From assembly GCA_012295275.1 (NCBI GenBank), contig CM022675.1, positions 16,037,189 through 16,101,188 of the forward strand: a DNA stretch of 64,000 nt. Reading direction: 5' to 3'. The notes beneath the pieces are model-generated. The model did not search any database. It was not told where the DNA came from and saw only the letters and a program-made list of their open reading frames with translations. Source of the stretch: Chrysomallon squamiferum (taxonomy: Eukaryota > Mollusca > Gastropoda > Neomphalida > Peltospiridae). Shown piece after piece: positions 51,756 to 61,812 of the stretch (position 1 is the first letter of the stretch; the number at the start of each line of letters is the position of its first letter). The position numbers and the translations under genes were made by a program.

Positions 51756-54700
51756 CTGAAATACACAAAAATGTCAACCATACAGACTGAAATACACAAA
51801 AATGTCAACCATACAGACTGAAATACACAAAAATGTCAACCATACAGACTGTAATACACAAATATGTCAACCATACAGACTGAAATACACAAAAATGTCA
51901 ACCATACAGACTGTAATACACAAATATGTCAACCATAGACTGAAATACACAAAAATGTCAACCATACAGACTGTAATACACAAATATGTCAATAATAAAC
52001 ATCATTTTGAGTACAGTTGCAACTTGCATATAAAACAATAACATATAATCATACAGACATAAACAAATATTAGTGACATTAATTTTTTGTTAAATTCAAA
52101 GAGCACTTACAATGTGTGTGTGTTATAAAATACTAATGATCTAAATAAACTCACAACTTGTATGTGTCAGATCTGATGTAATCAAACACGTGAGATATTC
52201 CAACTTGAAACTGGTCAGCTATCGGCATCACCCAGGGGTTGTTGTCTGCCTTGAACACCTGCTTCATACCTACCAGGTCCAGATTACCTGTAATCAACAC
52301 ATGTTAATTTCACCAGGAATACAATTTAAATCACACTAACGTATTTTAAAAGTTAAAAAAAATAAGATAAAATAAGATAAAAACTAAAACATCAGTAACA
52401 ATAATAATGATAAAATAAATGTACAAAATAAGGGATAATTCACATTACAATAATCTTCTAATTGAAAATACATTTTATCTATCATTCAATAAAATTATTT
52501 CAACAGAAAACTTGCACTATATGAACAAAACTGATTTTAAAACAACTTAACAAGATTGTTCTGTCATAATGACTTAGAGAAAATAGGCTTTAAAATAAAT
52601 AATATACTTGTGTGAGATATTGTTTGGTGCTACTTCATCCTTCTAAGTAACATTTAAAAAAAATTCAGCCATACCACGAATTAAAACTATTCTATCTACT
52701 ACAATATTCTTCTGATTAGTACTAATCTCTTACACAGCTCAAAAGCTATCACTAAACCAGTACTACATCTTCAGTGATCCCAGCCTAATAATACTTTTAT
52801 TACAAGTTCTGCTTTCACAATGACAAGTGACATTAGAAACAAGTGTTATTTCTAATGCAGGAATGATTTTAATATATGCAATGTATGGAATAACTGTAAT
52901 ATGGAATGACTAATCTAGGATAACTGTAATATATATAATGTATGGAATAACTGTAATATGACTAATCTAGGAAACTGTAATATATATAATGTATGGAATA
53001 GCTGTAATATGACTAATCTAGGAGTAACTAATATATATAATGTTGTAGGAATAAATATATTATAGTTTTACTAGTAACTGTAATATATTAAAGAAATAAA
53101 TGTAATACATCTAATGTTGTAGTAATAACTGTAACACATGTAACACTAGGGATAACTCTAACAAACCTATCTCAGGTGGCAGCACTGTCAGTCTGTTACC
53201 CTGTATGTGTAGTTCTCTCAGTCTCAGCAGATCCCCAACTTCCTTTGGTAACATGATTAAATCATTTTCTCTCAAACACAGCTGAGGAAATGAAACAAAA
53301 CATCAATAAATACTGTATGTATAACATTAACTTCATTAATGTAGTTCATAGAGCTTTTATCAGCTTGAAGATCTTCCATGATATATTTTTATTGGGAAAG
53401 AAGGGTTTTTCTTTGGCTTCTTACTTTATTACCATACTGAATTATTATGAAAGAATGGGTCCATTATGTTAAGATAAATAATTAGGAAGTCAACATTAAG
53501 TAACTATGCTTCTTGTTCCAGTGAAGATGGATAAACATTTCAGCAAGAGAAAATAGATTAATAAGTAAAAGCAATCTGTTACTTGGGGAATTCAGCTGAT
53601 AATTTCAGTCCTTCTATCTTGCAGACAAATAATAAATAAACACAACCAATAAAAATACATATCAATAAGATGAGAATAATACTAAATGTAGCCTTTATGA
53701 TCTTATCAGGCTTAATTGTGTTGCACTTTACTATCAGCAAAAGGTTAAATACAATAAATCAGTTGGCAGGGTATTAAATGTATTAATACTATTAATTCAT
53801 ATTCTCACAACACCACATTAAACTGATGAAGTAATAAATTTGGTCCATTCTACTGAAAGTATTTATTTGACCACAACATTTTAAATAACTCAAACTTGGT
53901 AACACATGTATATACAATAAGTCAATAATTTTTCTTAAACATGTAACAAGTGGATCAAATGAAATACAGAAAACAAAAATCTGATTCATGGAAATTATAA
54001 TTGGTAACTTATAAGGTGAAGAATTTATGTATTATTTTCCTATGTATAACAGGGGGGTTTTCAATGTAACACCTGATAAATATAGTTTTTAAAGTTTGTT
54101 TAAAGTTGTGAACTTGTTTTATCATAGCTAACTATGACTTCAAGAGACAATTCAAACATATGAAGTATATAAAATAAATGCATTTATATTTTTTTGCTTA
54201 CAAAATGACAAGTTCACATTTAAAGATTAACTTGTTATAACTGCTGAGAATGTAAGATTATAATAAAACAATACACTAAGTTTATTTTCCATTGAAAAAA
54301 GAAACAAAGAAACAAGCTGAAACAAGGTAGATACACGTAGGTGAAATTACACAGAATGAAGATAACTTAACTGTTTGCAGATTTTTCAGTTTACCGATTT
54401 CTGCTGGTAGAGTTTCAAAATCATTGTCACCAAGGTACAGAGCTCTCAGTGTGTCTGAAAATTAAATTTAACAATTTTAAAAATCTAAACAAATTAATCA
54501 ACTGTATTTAGTTACAACCGTGCCTCTCAACATGTCATAAAGCAGCAGAATGACAAACTTGTTTCACTAAAGAAATACGCAGGCACATCTCAAGTGTACC
54601 AACTGATATTATTTTGTGTTACATTTTAATATTCACAATTAACAAAGGATATTAAAATAATTAAATAATAAAAGTGAAAGATTTTTTTTAAAAATGCCCT

Positions 54701-54917
54701 GTCATTGCTACACAAATTACAGTGATCAAGGTTTTAATGAAATGATACAAAATGGGTAACAAGAAGAAAAACTAATGAACATCTGCTATTGCATCACAGT
54801 ATAAAACAATTTCACATGAAAAAAAATAATAATAAATCAATAAATCAACAAACAAACAAATAAATAAATGATGATCAGAATAATAATAATAATAGTAATA
54901 ATAATAATAATAACAAT

Positions 54918-54950
<33 letters not shown>

Positions 54951-56367
54951 AAGAAGACGACGATGATGATGATAAAGATGAAGATGAAGATGAAGAATAA
55001 ATAAATAAATAAATATACCAAAATGTTTTTTTGGTTCAGTTATACAACAACACATTTATTACTATAAATGCTGTCCTATAAATGCGTGAATTATTAAAAT
55101 TTACTAATATTAAGATAAAATGTACCTAAACAGAAGAAGTTTCCTGGCAAACTTCTTTCACTGAGGTTGTTGTACGTCAGATCAAGTACTTCGAGAACGG
55201 GAAATGATCCGAATCCACGAGGCAGCGAACTGATTTTGTTCATACTGGAAATACATTCACAAAATAAAGGTGAAAATGAAAAATGAAATATGTATGTATA
55301 AAATTTAAAAAATCAAAGGTTATGAAAAATCATTTTATTAATATTTTGATTATGAATTTGTTTTGTAGTTCTCAGAATATTAAAGGAAATTTTTAAATAG
55401 ATTCAAAACTTGATAATGTTTTTAAAAATAACAAATGACACATGACTCAAGTCCACTGAAGTTTATTTCAACAGCTCAAGTAACTGTGTATCTAAAATGA
55501 CAAAACTTCACATGACATTTCTCTGTGTGATTACACAACAGGCTTAGTTATACACTTAATAGAGAAAGAGTCATTGAATCCGTGGTACAGTTAAAACAGA
55601 GTAAAACATCTATTTTTAGTCCTTCTTTTAAAGCATTTCTGTCAAATATAAATAACAGACTTACCCAACATTCAGAATCTTCAGCCTGGGCATAGTACAT
55701 AGTGTAGTTGGTAATTCCTTTGATCCAGAACATAACAAGAAATAATGTTATGAAATATATAAACAGATGTATTTTGGCTCCTAAAAACTCTTAGTATTAA
55801 AAATTACATACATCTATTTTAATCAAACAATAAATAAACACTTAAGGCAATATCTAATATAAGTGGTGGAAAAAAATCAGCCAAGTAACTAACAATTTAT
55901 AAATTATATACTATACCTTTTCTTTAACGTTTTAAAGTTTATGTAAAAGATTATTCTGAACTATAAAATTTTATTGACAGGCTTGCAAAATTAAAACTAA
56001 CAGCTAATTTTCTCACTTAAGAAATCTGATAATGTGTTAACTATTGTTGGTAGAATTAGCACAAAATTTAAATTTACCTCTATGCAGTTGTTGAACAGAT
56101 TCAGGATTTCCAGGTTTACAAAGTCAGCTATACTGGGAGGAATATCTAAAGAAAACGAGTAAAATCTGAATAATTACAGTGTGAATATTAGCAGCATATT
56201 TTCTATTAACTATAAATGATTCTAAAAACTATTTATATCTGAAAATTAATAATGGCCACTGTAAAACAATATGTTGTGTGTATGTGTGTTGGTTGCTATT
56301 AATTTTCAAATAAAAATAAAAAGACAGAGACACATTTACCCACACACACATTTAGAGAGAGAGAGAG

Positions 56368-56426
<59 letters not shown>

Positions 56427-58010
56427 AAAATAAATAAAATACTAACTTGCTATTCTGTTGTGACTGGCTGTGATTCTTGTCAGGTGTCTTAACTGCACTG
56501 AAACATTTAAAAAGAAAAAATATATATCAGTAAAGAACAGTTCAAAGTATTATACTATATCTAACATTTACTGCATTCCTCTATTCATGTGTTTCAAGAT
56601 GTACATATTTTATAAATAATGAATAAATAGAAAAATAGGTAGATAAATAGACAGAGAAATATACAGATAGACTGAGTGACAGGCACATCGATTATATAGA
56701 TGATGCATCCACAGTAATAAATACTGATAATACTTTTAACTGTCTATAAAGACAATTCATAACGTATATATAATTTGGAGGCACACATGAAAATAGTTAA
56801 ATCAAGTTCTTTAGACATTATGTAACTTGCATATATAATTGTTTTTAAGAATATATTACTGAAACATTTGACATTTTTCTTCGAGGTTGTAACAAAAGCT
56901 GCTTTTAGACACAACATAAATATTTTAAGTTTTACAATGCTCAGTGCTTTTAGAATATAATTCAGAATCTATTATTATTTTGCAACCATTTGCTGATTTA
57001 GATTATTTCATATCCAAGTTGGTTTTATGGACATTGTTTAGGAAAATCTGAAGATTGCAAACTAACCCCTGTATGACAGTGAGTTTTCAAAGAAAGTCAA
57101 CTTTAATTTTATGTTCAGTTAATGACACAGCTGTAATATAAATAAAGATTAGAGCAGTTTTACTGTAATGATACTTAATACATATTTTAACTTTGCTATA
57201 TTCTGCAAGTAACCTGTTTGAAAATATCATGAATATTTATCTTCTGTCTATGTGAGAAAACATTTTGAGATTAAAACAGAGAAAGTTAATGCAATCAGAA
57301 TATAATTAATATTATAATATTATAATACCAACATTTAGAAACACAACTTTTAGCAAAATAGCAAACAAGAAAGTTCAACATGCAAATAATGTAATTAACT
57401 GTAAAATGAATAAAATTTAATGCATTTTTTTTCTTTGATACAATAAAATGTATTCAACAAAAATACATATATAAATAAATGCATCTGTTCACCAATTTGG
57501 AAATCCAGATCCAAAATTTAGGTTTAAAATTAGGCACACAGGCAGGCACTGCATGAAATAAACCTCACATGAATAATAAACAAAATGATGAGAGAGAGAT
57601 TCTATTTATTACAAAACAGTTCAAATGTCATCGTAACACAGGTATATTACAGATTTGGTTAATCGTTGTTAAATAAGTTGTTATGTTGCTGTGTTATGAC
57701 ATCATTATGATATAACAGTTAGCATCTTCATGAACATGGCCCTATCTTGTTTTAGCAGTCTCTTTTGTTTAAAAACTATAATAATAAAAATAATATAAAT
57801 GTCAGGATATGGAGTTACTGAAATGAAATATTTAATAGATCTGAAAGTGAAAATTACATTCAGTAACTGAGAAGTTACAGTGATTTTTGGATGTAAAATC
57901 CATATATATTCACCCCAACCTCCATTACAAAGAGCTGAACAAGGACCCTTTAGTGTGACAATTCAGCAGAAACAATTGGGAAATACTAGATACTGTCAGT
58001 TGTTGTTGTC

Positions 58011-58072
<62 letters not shown>

Positions 58073-58622
58073 ATTTCTTAACAGTACAATCATAACAGAA
58101 ATTTTATGTTTTATTGTTTAGAAAATTTAAGTTTCAAGATTTGTTTACCATTCCAACATAAAGGCTGAGAATTTGAATTAATCATAAACAATATAATTAT
58201 ATACAATATATACAATAATCGTTAATACAGAGTGAGTTGCAGGAATCACTTAGTGATGTTTATAAATTATAAACATCACTAAATGAATCCTGCAACTCGG
58301 TCTGCATTAATCACGATGATATAATTACTAAATCAGGATCAGTGAAAAAAATGAAAGCAGTCCATCTTAAATTGATACAGCATACTTATGCGCCTTTATT
58401 TATGAATCTCTTGTCACCATATAAGGGGCCGATTTATATACAGCCTACACTACTGCCAAAATTACTTCACCGGAATGTAAACTTCAAAATTTGTTAAACA
58501 AACTGAAACTTACTTAAGCCTGGAACTTCTAAAAAGCTTGTTATTCCTCGATCAACAAGGTCAAGCTCTGGATTTTTGGAATCCCTGGATTCTTCGATGA
58601 TTTTTTTAAGTTTAGCAGTCAT
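51665..58622 (-). CDS. RSU1: Ras suppressor protein 1 (leucine-rich repeat protein), 9 coding exons
   Basis: RSU1 binds PINCH and is part of the ILK-PINCH-parvin complex at integrin adhesions; it was first described as a suppressor of Ras transformation. Minus-strand coding exons: 58514-58622, 56447-56497, 56078-56145, 55665-55717, 55126-55244, 54372-54454, 53167-53281, 52155-52287, 51665-51755. They sum to 822 nt, 273 residues plus stop (human about 277), with every phase consistent. Seven leucine-rich repeats are visible, for example LEILNLFNNCIEELPTTL and LRELHIQGNRLTVLPPEI. The family-specific ends are MTAKLKKIIEESRD at the start and ADKSKKISRVRPK at the end. The C-terminal cap NNPWVMPIADQFQ is well conserved. 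The gene is cytosolic, with no signal peptide. It lies head to head with CIAO1. The last acceptor is embedded in a 31-bp minisatellite. Confidence 0.97.
51748..52002. repeat. RSU1: 31-bp minisatellite containing the RSU1 last-exon acceptor
   Basis: Eight units (one shortened). Read on the gene strand each contains GTATTTCAG or GTATTACAG followed by TCTGTATG (TCTATG in the short unit), which is the real acceptor plus the first exon bases. All eight keep the AG. Two alternating variants suggest pairwise amplification. Confidence 0.93.
52155..52287 (-). CDS. RSU1: RSU1 exon 8: C-terminal cap
   Basis: Encodes NLDLVGMKQVFKADNNPWV, MPIADQFQVGISHVFDYI and RSDTYK, the conserved cap after the LRRs. 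The two final bases join T of exon 9 to make Phe. The donor is GTGAGT. Confidence 0.96.
52870..53165. repeat. Degenerate AT-rich minisatellite next to the RSU1 exon 7 donor
   Basis: Repeated GGAATAACTGTAATAT-type units separated by TGACTAATCTAGGA or ATATATAATGTAT. The last unit (GGATAACTCTAAC) lies against the donor of exon 7, so the donor flank may be the array's end unit. Confidence 0.7.
53167..53281 (-). CDS. RSU1: RSU1 exon 7
   Basis: Encodes LCLRENDLIMLPKEVG and LRELHIQGNRLTVLPPEI, LRRs 6 and 7. The GTTTGT donor is non-consensus and abuts a degenerate AT-rich minisatellite (52,870-53,165). Confidence 0.95.
54372..54454 (-). CDS. RSU1: RSU1 exon 6
   Basis: Encodes TLRALYLGDNDFETLPAEIG and KLKNLQT, LRR 5. 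The donor GTTAAG is weak but gives the in-frame LQTLCLREND continuation. Confidence 0.94.
55126..55244 (-). CDS. RSU1: RSU1 exon 5
   Basis: Encodes MNKISSLPRGFG, LEVLDLTYNNLSERSLPGNF and FCL, covering LRRs 3 and 4 with the RSU1-specific SLPGNFF motif. Acceptor TTCCAG, donor GTACAT. Confidence 0.95.
55665..55717 (-). CDS. RSU1: RSU1 exon 4 (53 bp)
   Basis: Encodes ELPTTLCTMPRLKILNV plus two bases of Gly, continuing the human-like order IEELP...LKHLNLGMN. The acceptor is the atypical CAAAG-GAA, chosen because it alone restores the LRR register. Confidence 0.88.
56078..56145 (-). CDS. RSU1: RSU1 exon 3
   Basis: Encodes IPPSIADFVNLEILNLFNN and CIE, spanning LRR 1 to LRR 2. Acceptor TTTAG, donor GTAAAT, ending in phase 0. 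Confidence 0.95.
56447..56497 (-). CDS. RSU1: RSU1 exon 2 (51 bp)
   Basis: Encodes QLRHLTRITASHNRIA, first half of LRR 1. The donor GTTAGT leaves an A that becomes Asn with AT of exon 3. A (GA)n array (56,360-56,422) lies about 20 bp beyond the donor. Confidence 0.92.
58205..58325. mobile_element. Fold-back (MITE-like) palindrome in RSU1 intron 1
   Basis: Near-perfect inverted repeat centred at 58266. Arms of about 45-50 bp include GAGTTGCAGGA, ATCACT and GTGATGTTTATAA, matched in reverse by TTATAAACATCAC, AATCCTGCAACTC and CTGCATTAA. There is almost no loop. It contains no coding sequence. Confidence 0.8.
58514..58622 (-). CDS. RSU1: RSU1 exon 1
   Basis: Starts at the ATG on 58620-58622 (MTAKLKKIIEESRDSKNPEL) and ends after VPGL plus one base, completed by TG of exon 2 to give Met. 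The donor is GTAAGT. An ETS-type site lies about 100 bp upstream of the ATG. Confidence 0.95.
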
Positions 58623-59519
58623 TTTTATTTTTATGCAAAAATATAAAAACACTTAACTTACATTAAGTTATAACTTATCCTTTTAAGGTAAATTTGCAAA
58701 CGAAGATGCCCAACAACACCGGAAGTTCAAAGCTTTCGCTTTAGTACATAACTCATAAAACTATTAATAATTTCTTAAAACAAAGTTAGTTAGATGTTAC
58801 ACATAAACTATATTCTTAAAAGTATAATGTTAAAGTCAATTATTTTAACTTTAAGATGCACCAGTAGAAAACATTAAACAATTATGAAGCTAGGTGTATG
58901 AATATGTTGAATTGTATTTTAGAGTTGCGTCCCTTAGTTTACTATTGGAAAAAGAAAAAAGAGTAATGTTATCAGTAGTTATAGCGTTAAACGTTCTGTT
59001 TTTATTTACTTATAAATGATCTTTAAGAACACATCTTGTATCAGTATTAAACGACATCTGAAAGATCTTTACGAGGTAGCTAGCCACTGAACTCATTAAC
59101 TGATGTAATTATAAATTAACATCTTCCAGACTTCAGCCTGCCATCATTTTTACATTGATTGACATTGAGTCTCTGATAGTGATAGTCATCTATATAGCTG
59201 ATTTTTTTTTTTTTAGATCATTGATGATCATAATTAACTTAAGCAGTAAACATATTAAATAATTTATAGTGGCACTAAATATGGCGTACAGCGAAATTTA
59301 ACCAAACTATAGAACTATACACGAAAATGTTGAGTTTGGAATTGAATAAATGTGTTTCTTCTATATATAAATAAATGTTGTTGTTGTTATTATGCACACA
59401 TCAATCAAATATATATATACATAATCAAGCCAGAAACAGATATAATAATGTGTGTGCTTCTTCATTTGAAAATATATTTTTTTTTTTTTTTATCAGATTG
59501 TATTCCTGACTGAAAGACA
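58623..59519. promoter_or_regulatory. Candidate bidirectional promoter between RSU1 and CIAO1
   Basis: The two start codons are 897 bp apart on opposite strands. ACCGGAAGT at 58718-58726 is a good ETS/GABP site, common in housekeeping promoters. No clear TATA box was chosen in the AT-rich remainder. The CIAO1 5' UTR probably includes a spliced exon in this interval. Confidence 0.6.
58755..58765. other. No further feature in RSU1 upstream AT-rich flank
   Basis: Between the ETS site and the poly(T) before CIAO1 I see ordinary AT-rich sequence without repeats, and no open frame that looks coding. Confidence 0.4.
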
Positions 59520-59707
59520 ATGTCATTACTAAAAGAAGTGTGTGTATTGGAGGGGCATGAGGACAGGGTTTGGAACTTGGCGTGGAATCCTACTGGTACC
59601 TTGTTGGCGTCAAGTGGGGGTGACAAAACTGTTAGGATTTGGGGAAAGGAGGATGAGACGTGGATTTGTAAAACTGTTCTATCAGACGGACATCAAAGAA
59701 CTGTCAG
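59520..59707 (+). CDS. CIAO1: CIAO1 coding exon 1
   Basis: Encodes [20 protein letters not shown] through GHQRTV, WD repeat 1 and part of 2. It ends with AG of an Arg codon at the donor GTTCAT. Confidence 0.95.
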
Positions 59708-61673
59708 GTTCATAAAGATTTTGATAAACTTACCTTATATTTATTTCATAAAACAAAACAAAACATTTTAGCTTAATAATTGGTAATGAAAAATATGAAG
59801 AAAGACCAAGAACATTTTAACTTTTTTCACACACATATTGAAGAAAAGAAAAATAAGCATTTAAAGCCTATTATATGAAGTCAAACAACAGGCAGTAAAA
59901 ATTTGAAAGTCAAACTTGGTCCTCCAGAAAGCTATAGGCAGCTGTCCAATGTCTGTTACCAAGATATTTAATGAAAAATGCCTTTTGAAGTTTCTTTCAT
60001 TACTGAAACTTTTTACAATAACATTTAATGATAAACTTGAGGAGATGTTTGATTTATATACTTTTTTTTATGTTTAATATATATTTGTATGTGCGTGTAT
60101 ATATATACACATATATATATATACTTTTCTTTAGATCGGTAGCTTGGTCACCCTGTGGAAATTATTTAGCCAGTGCAAGTTTTGATGCCACTACCTGTAT
60201 CTGGAGTCGCAAGAGAGGTGAATTTGAATGTGTTGCAACTTTGGAAGGACATGAAAATGAGGTGAAATCAGTAGCTTGGTCAGTCAGTGGGAATTATGTG
60301 GCAACGTGCAGTCGAGACAAAAGTGTCTGGATTTGGGAAGGTTTGTGAATAAATCATAGAAAACCTTTCATTAAGACTAATTATAAATTAAGTAATATAT
60401 CTTCAAAATTAATGAAAGAATATTATGGCCCTTTTGCAAATTTATATTATTTTATGTTTTGTCTTTTTGTAAAATTTACTTATACTTGGGAAGCTTTTTC
60501 AAGAAAATACTTGTAGTATGTGTGTTAAGTATTATACTTGATGGCTTATGTTTTTTGTTCATCTGCTATAATTTCTTGACAGTTTAATATTATTTGATAT
60601 ATATGTTTTTTGAGTACATTTATTTATATTTAGCAAGTGTTTGGGTTTTTTTTAAATTGATTTTCTGAAAGTTTATTATTATTTTGTATGTGTGTTTCAA
60701 CATAAACTTGATAACGCTGTATATGAAGGGATTTAGTTTAAGAAGTAGGAAGATAATATTTTAGAAGTAGTAAGATTGTTTAAGAAGTAGTAAGAGATTG
60801 TTTAAGAAGTAGTAAGATAATATTTAAGTAGTAAGATAATGTTTAAGAAGTAGTAAGATAATATTTAAGTAGTAAGAGATTGTTTAAGAAGTAGTAAGAA
60901 TGTTTAAGAAGTAGTAAGAGATTGTTTAAGAAGTAGTAAGAATGTTTAAGAAGTAGGAAGAGATTGTTTAAGAAGTAGTAAGATAATGTTTAAGAACTAG
61001 TAAGAATTGTTTAAGAAGTAGGTAAGAATGTTTAAGAAGTAGTAAGCATGTTTGTCTGTTTTCAGTGACTGAAGATGAAGACTACGAGTGTGCCAGTGTG
61101 CTCAGCTCACACACACAGGATGTAAAACACATCACCTGGCACCCAAATCAAGATGTCCTCGCCTCCTGTAGCTATGACGACACGATTAAACTCTTCAAAG
61201 AGGAGAGTGACGACTGGACATGTTTCTGCACACTCCAGTCTCACCAGTCGACAGTGTGGGACATCTGCTTTGATAAGACTGGATCACGTCTGGCGTCCTG
61301 CAGTGATGACAAAACAGTGAAAATTTGGCAGGAGTACCTCCCTGGAAACGAAGAAGGAGTTCAAACTAAGGGAAACAATTCAGTGTGGAAATGTGTCTGT
61401 ACACTGTCAGGCTATCATGACAGAACAATATACTCTGTTGACTGGTGTCATAAGTCTGGTTACTTAGCAACAGCAGCAGCTGACGATTCTATTAGAATTT
61501 TCAAAGAAGAAGGATTTAATAAAAATGAGCCGAGTTTTAGTTTGTCGTGCAGTGAGAGGAAGTCGCACACACAGGACGTGAACTGTGTTCTGTGGAACCC
61601 AGACAACTGTCAGCTGTTAGCTTCTTGCAGTGATGATGGAACTGTCAAAATCTGGCAGCATTTAGAAATGTGA
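59520..61673 (+). CDS. CIAO1: Cytosolic iron-sulfur assembly component 1 (WD40 protein)
   Basis: CIAO1 is the WD40 scaffold of the CIA targeting complex (with CIAO2/MIP18 and MMS19) that delivers Fe-S clusters to cytosolic and nuclear apoproteins. Coding exons 59520-59707, 60135-60340 and 61066-61673 join in frame to 1,002 nt, 333 residues plus stop (human 339). WD40 repeats recur throughout, for example [68 protein letters not shown] and [14 protein letters not shown] at the C-terminus. Family-specific strings are [20 protein letters not shown] and SHTQDVKH. A poly(T)-ATCAG acceptor at 59481-59496, just upstream of the ATG, suggests a separate 5' UTR exon nearer RSU1. AATAAA at 61807-61812 is a likely poly(A) signal. 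Confidence 0.97.
60135..60340 (+). CDS. CIAO1: CIAO1 coding exon 2
   Basis: Begins after TTCTTTAG. Encodes [20 protein letters not shown] and ends DKSVWIWE plus one base at the donor GTTTGT. A (TA)n run immediately precedes the polypyrimidine tract. Confidence 0.95.
60733..61051. repeat. About 20-bp minisatellite just upstream of the CIAO1 exon 3 acceptor
   Basis: About 15 units of TTTAAGAAGTAGTAAGA(T/G)ATG type. Most contain GTAAGA, GTAAGC or GTAAGT-like hexamers on the gene strand. The array stops about 14 nt before the exon, leaving only a short polypyrimidine tract. Confidence 0.85.
61066..61673 (+). CDS. CIAO1: CIAO1 coding exon 3
   Basis: Begins after GTCTGTTTTCAG. Encodes [20 protein letters not shown] to IWQHLEM-stop, the remaining WD repeats of the propeller, more than half the protein in one exon. 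Confidence 0.96.
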
Positions 61674-61812
61674 ACTTTTGTCTACATTTATCTTTCATTA
61701 TTACTGAAAAACAATTATCAAGACTGTTTTATCACTTTAGAATGCAATTTAGTATTTTACAAGATTTTGCTGGCTGGCATTTTCATAAGATTTACTATTT
61801 TTTAACAATAAA

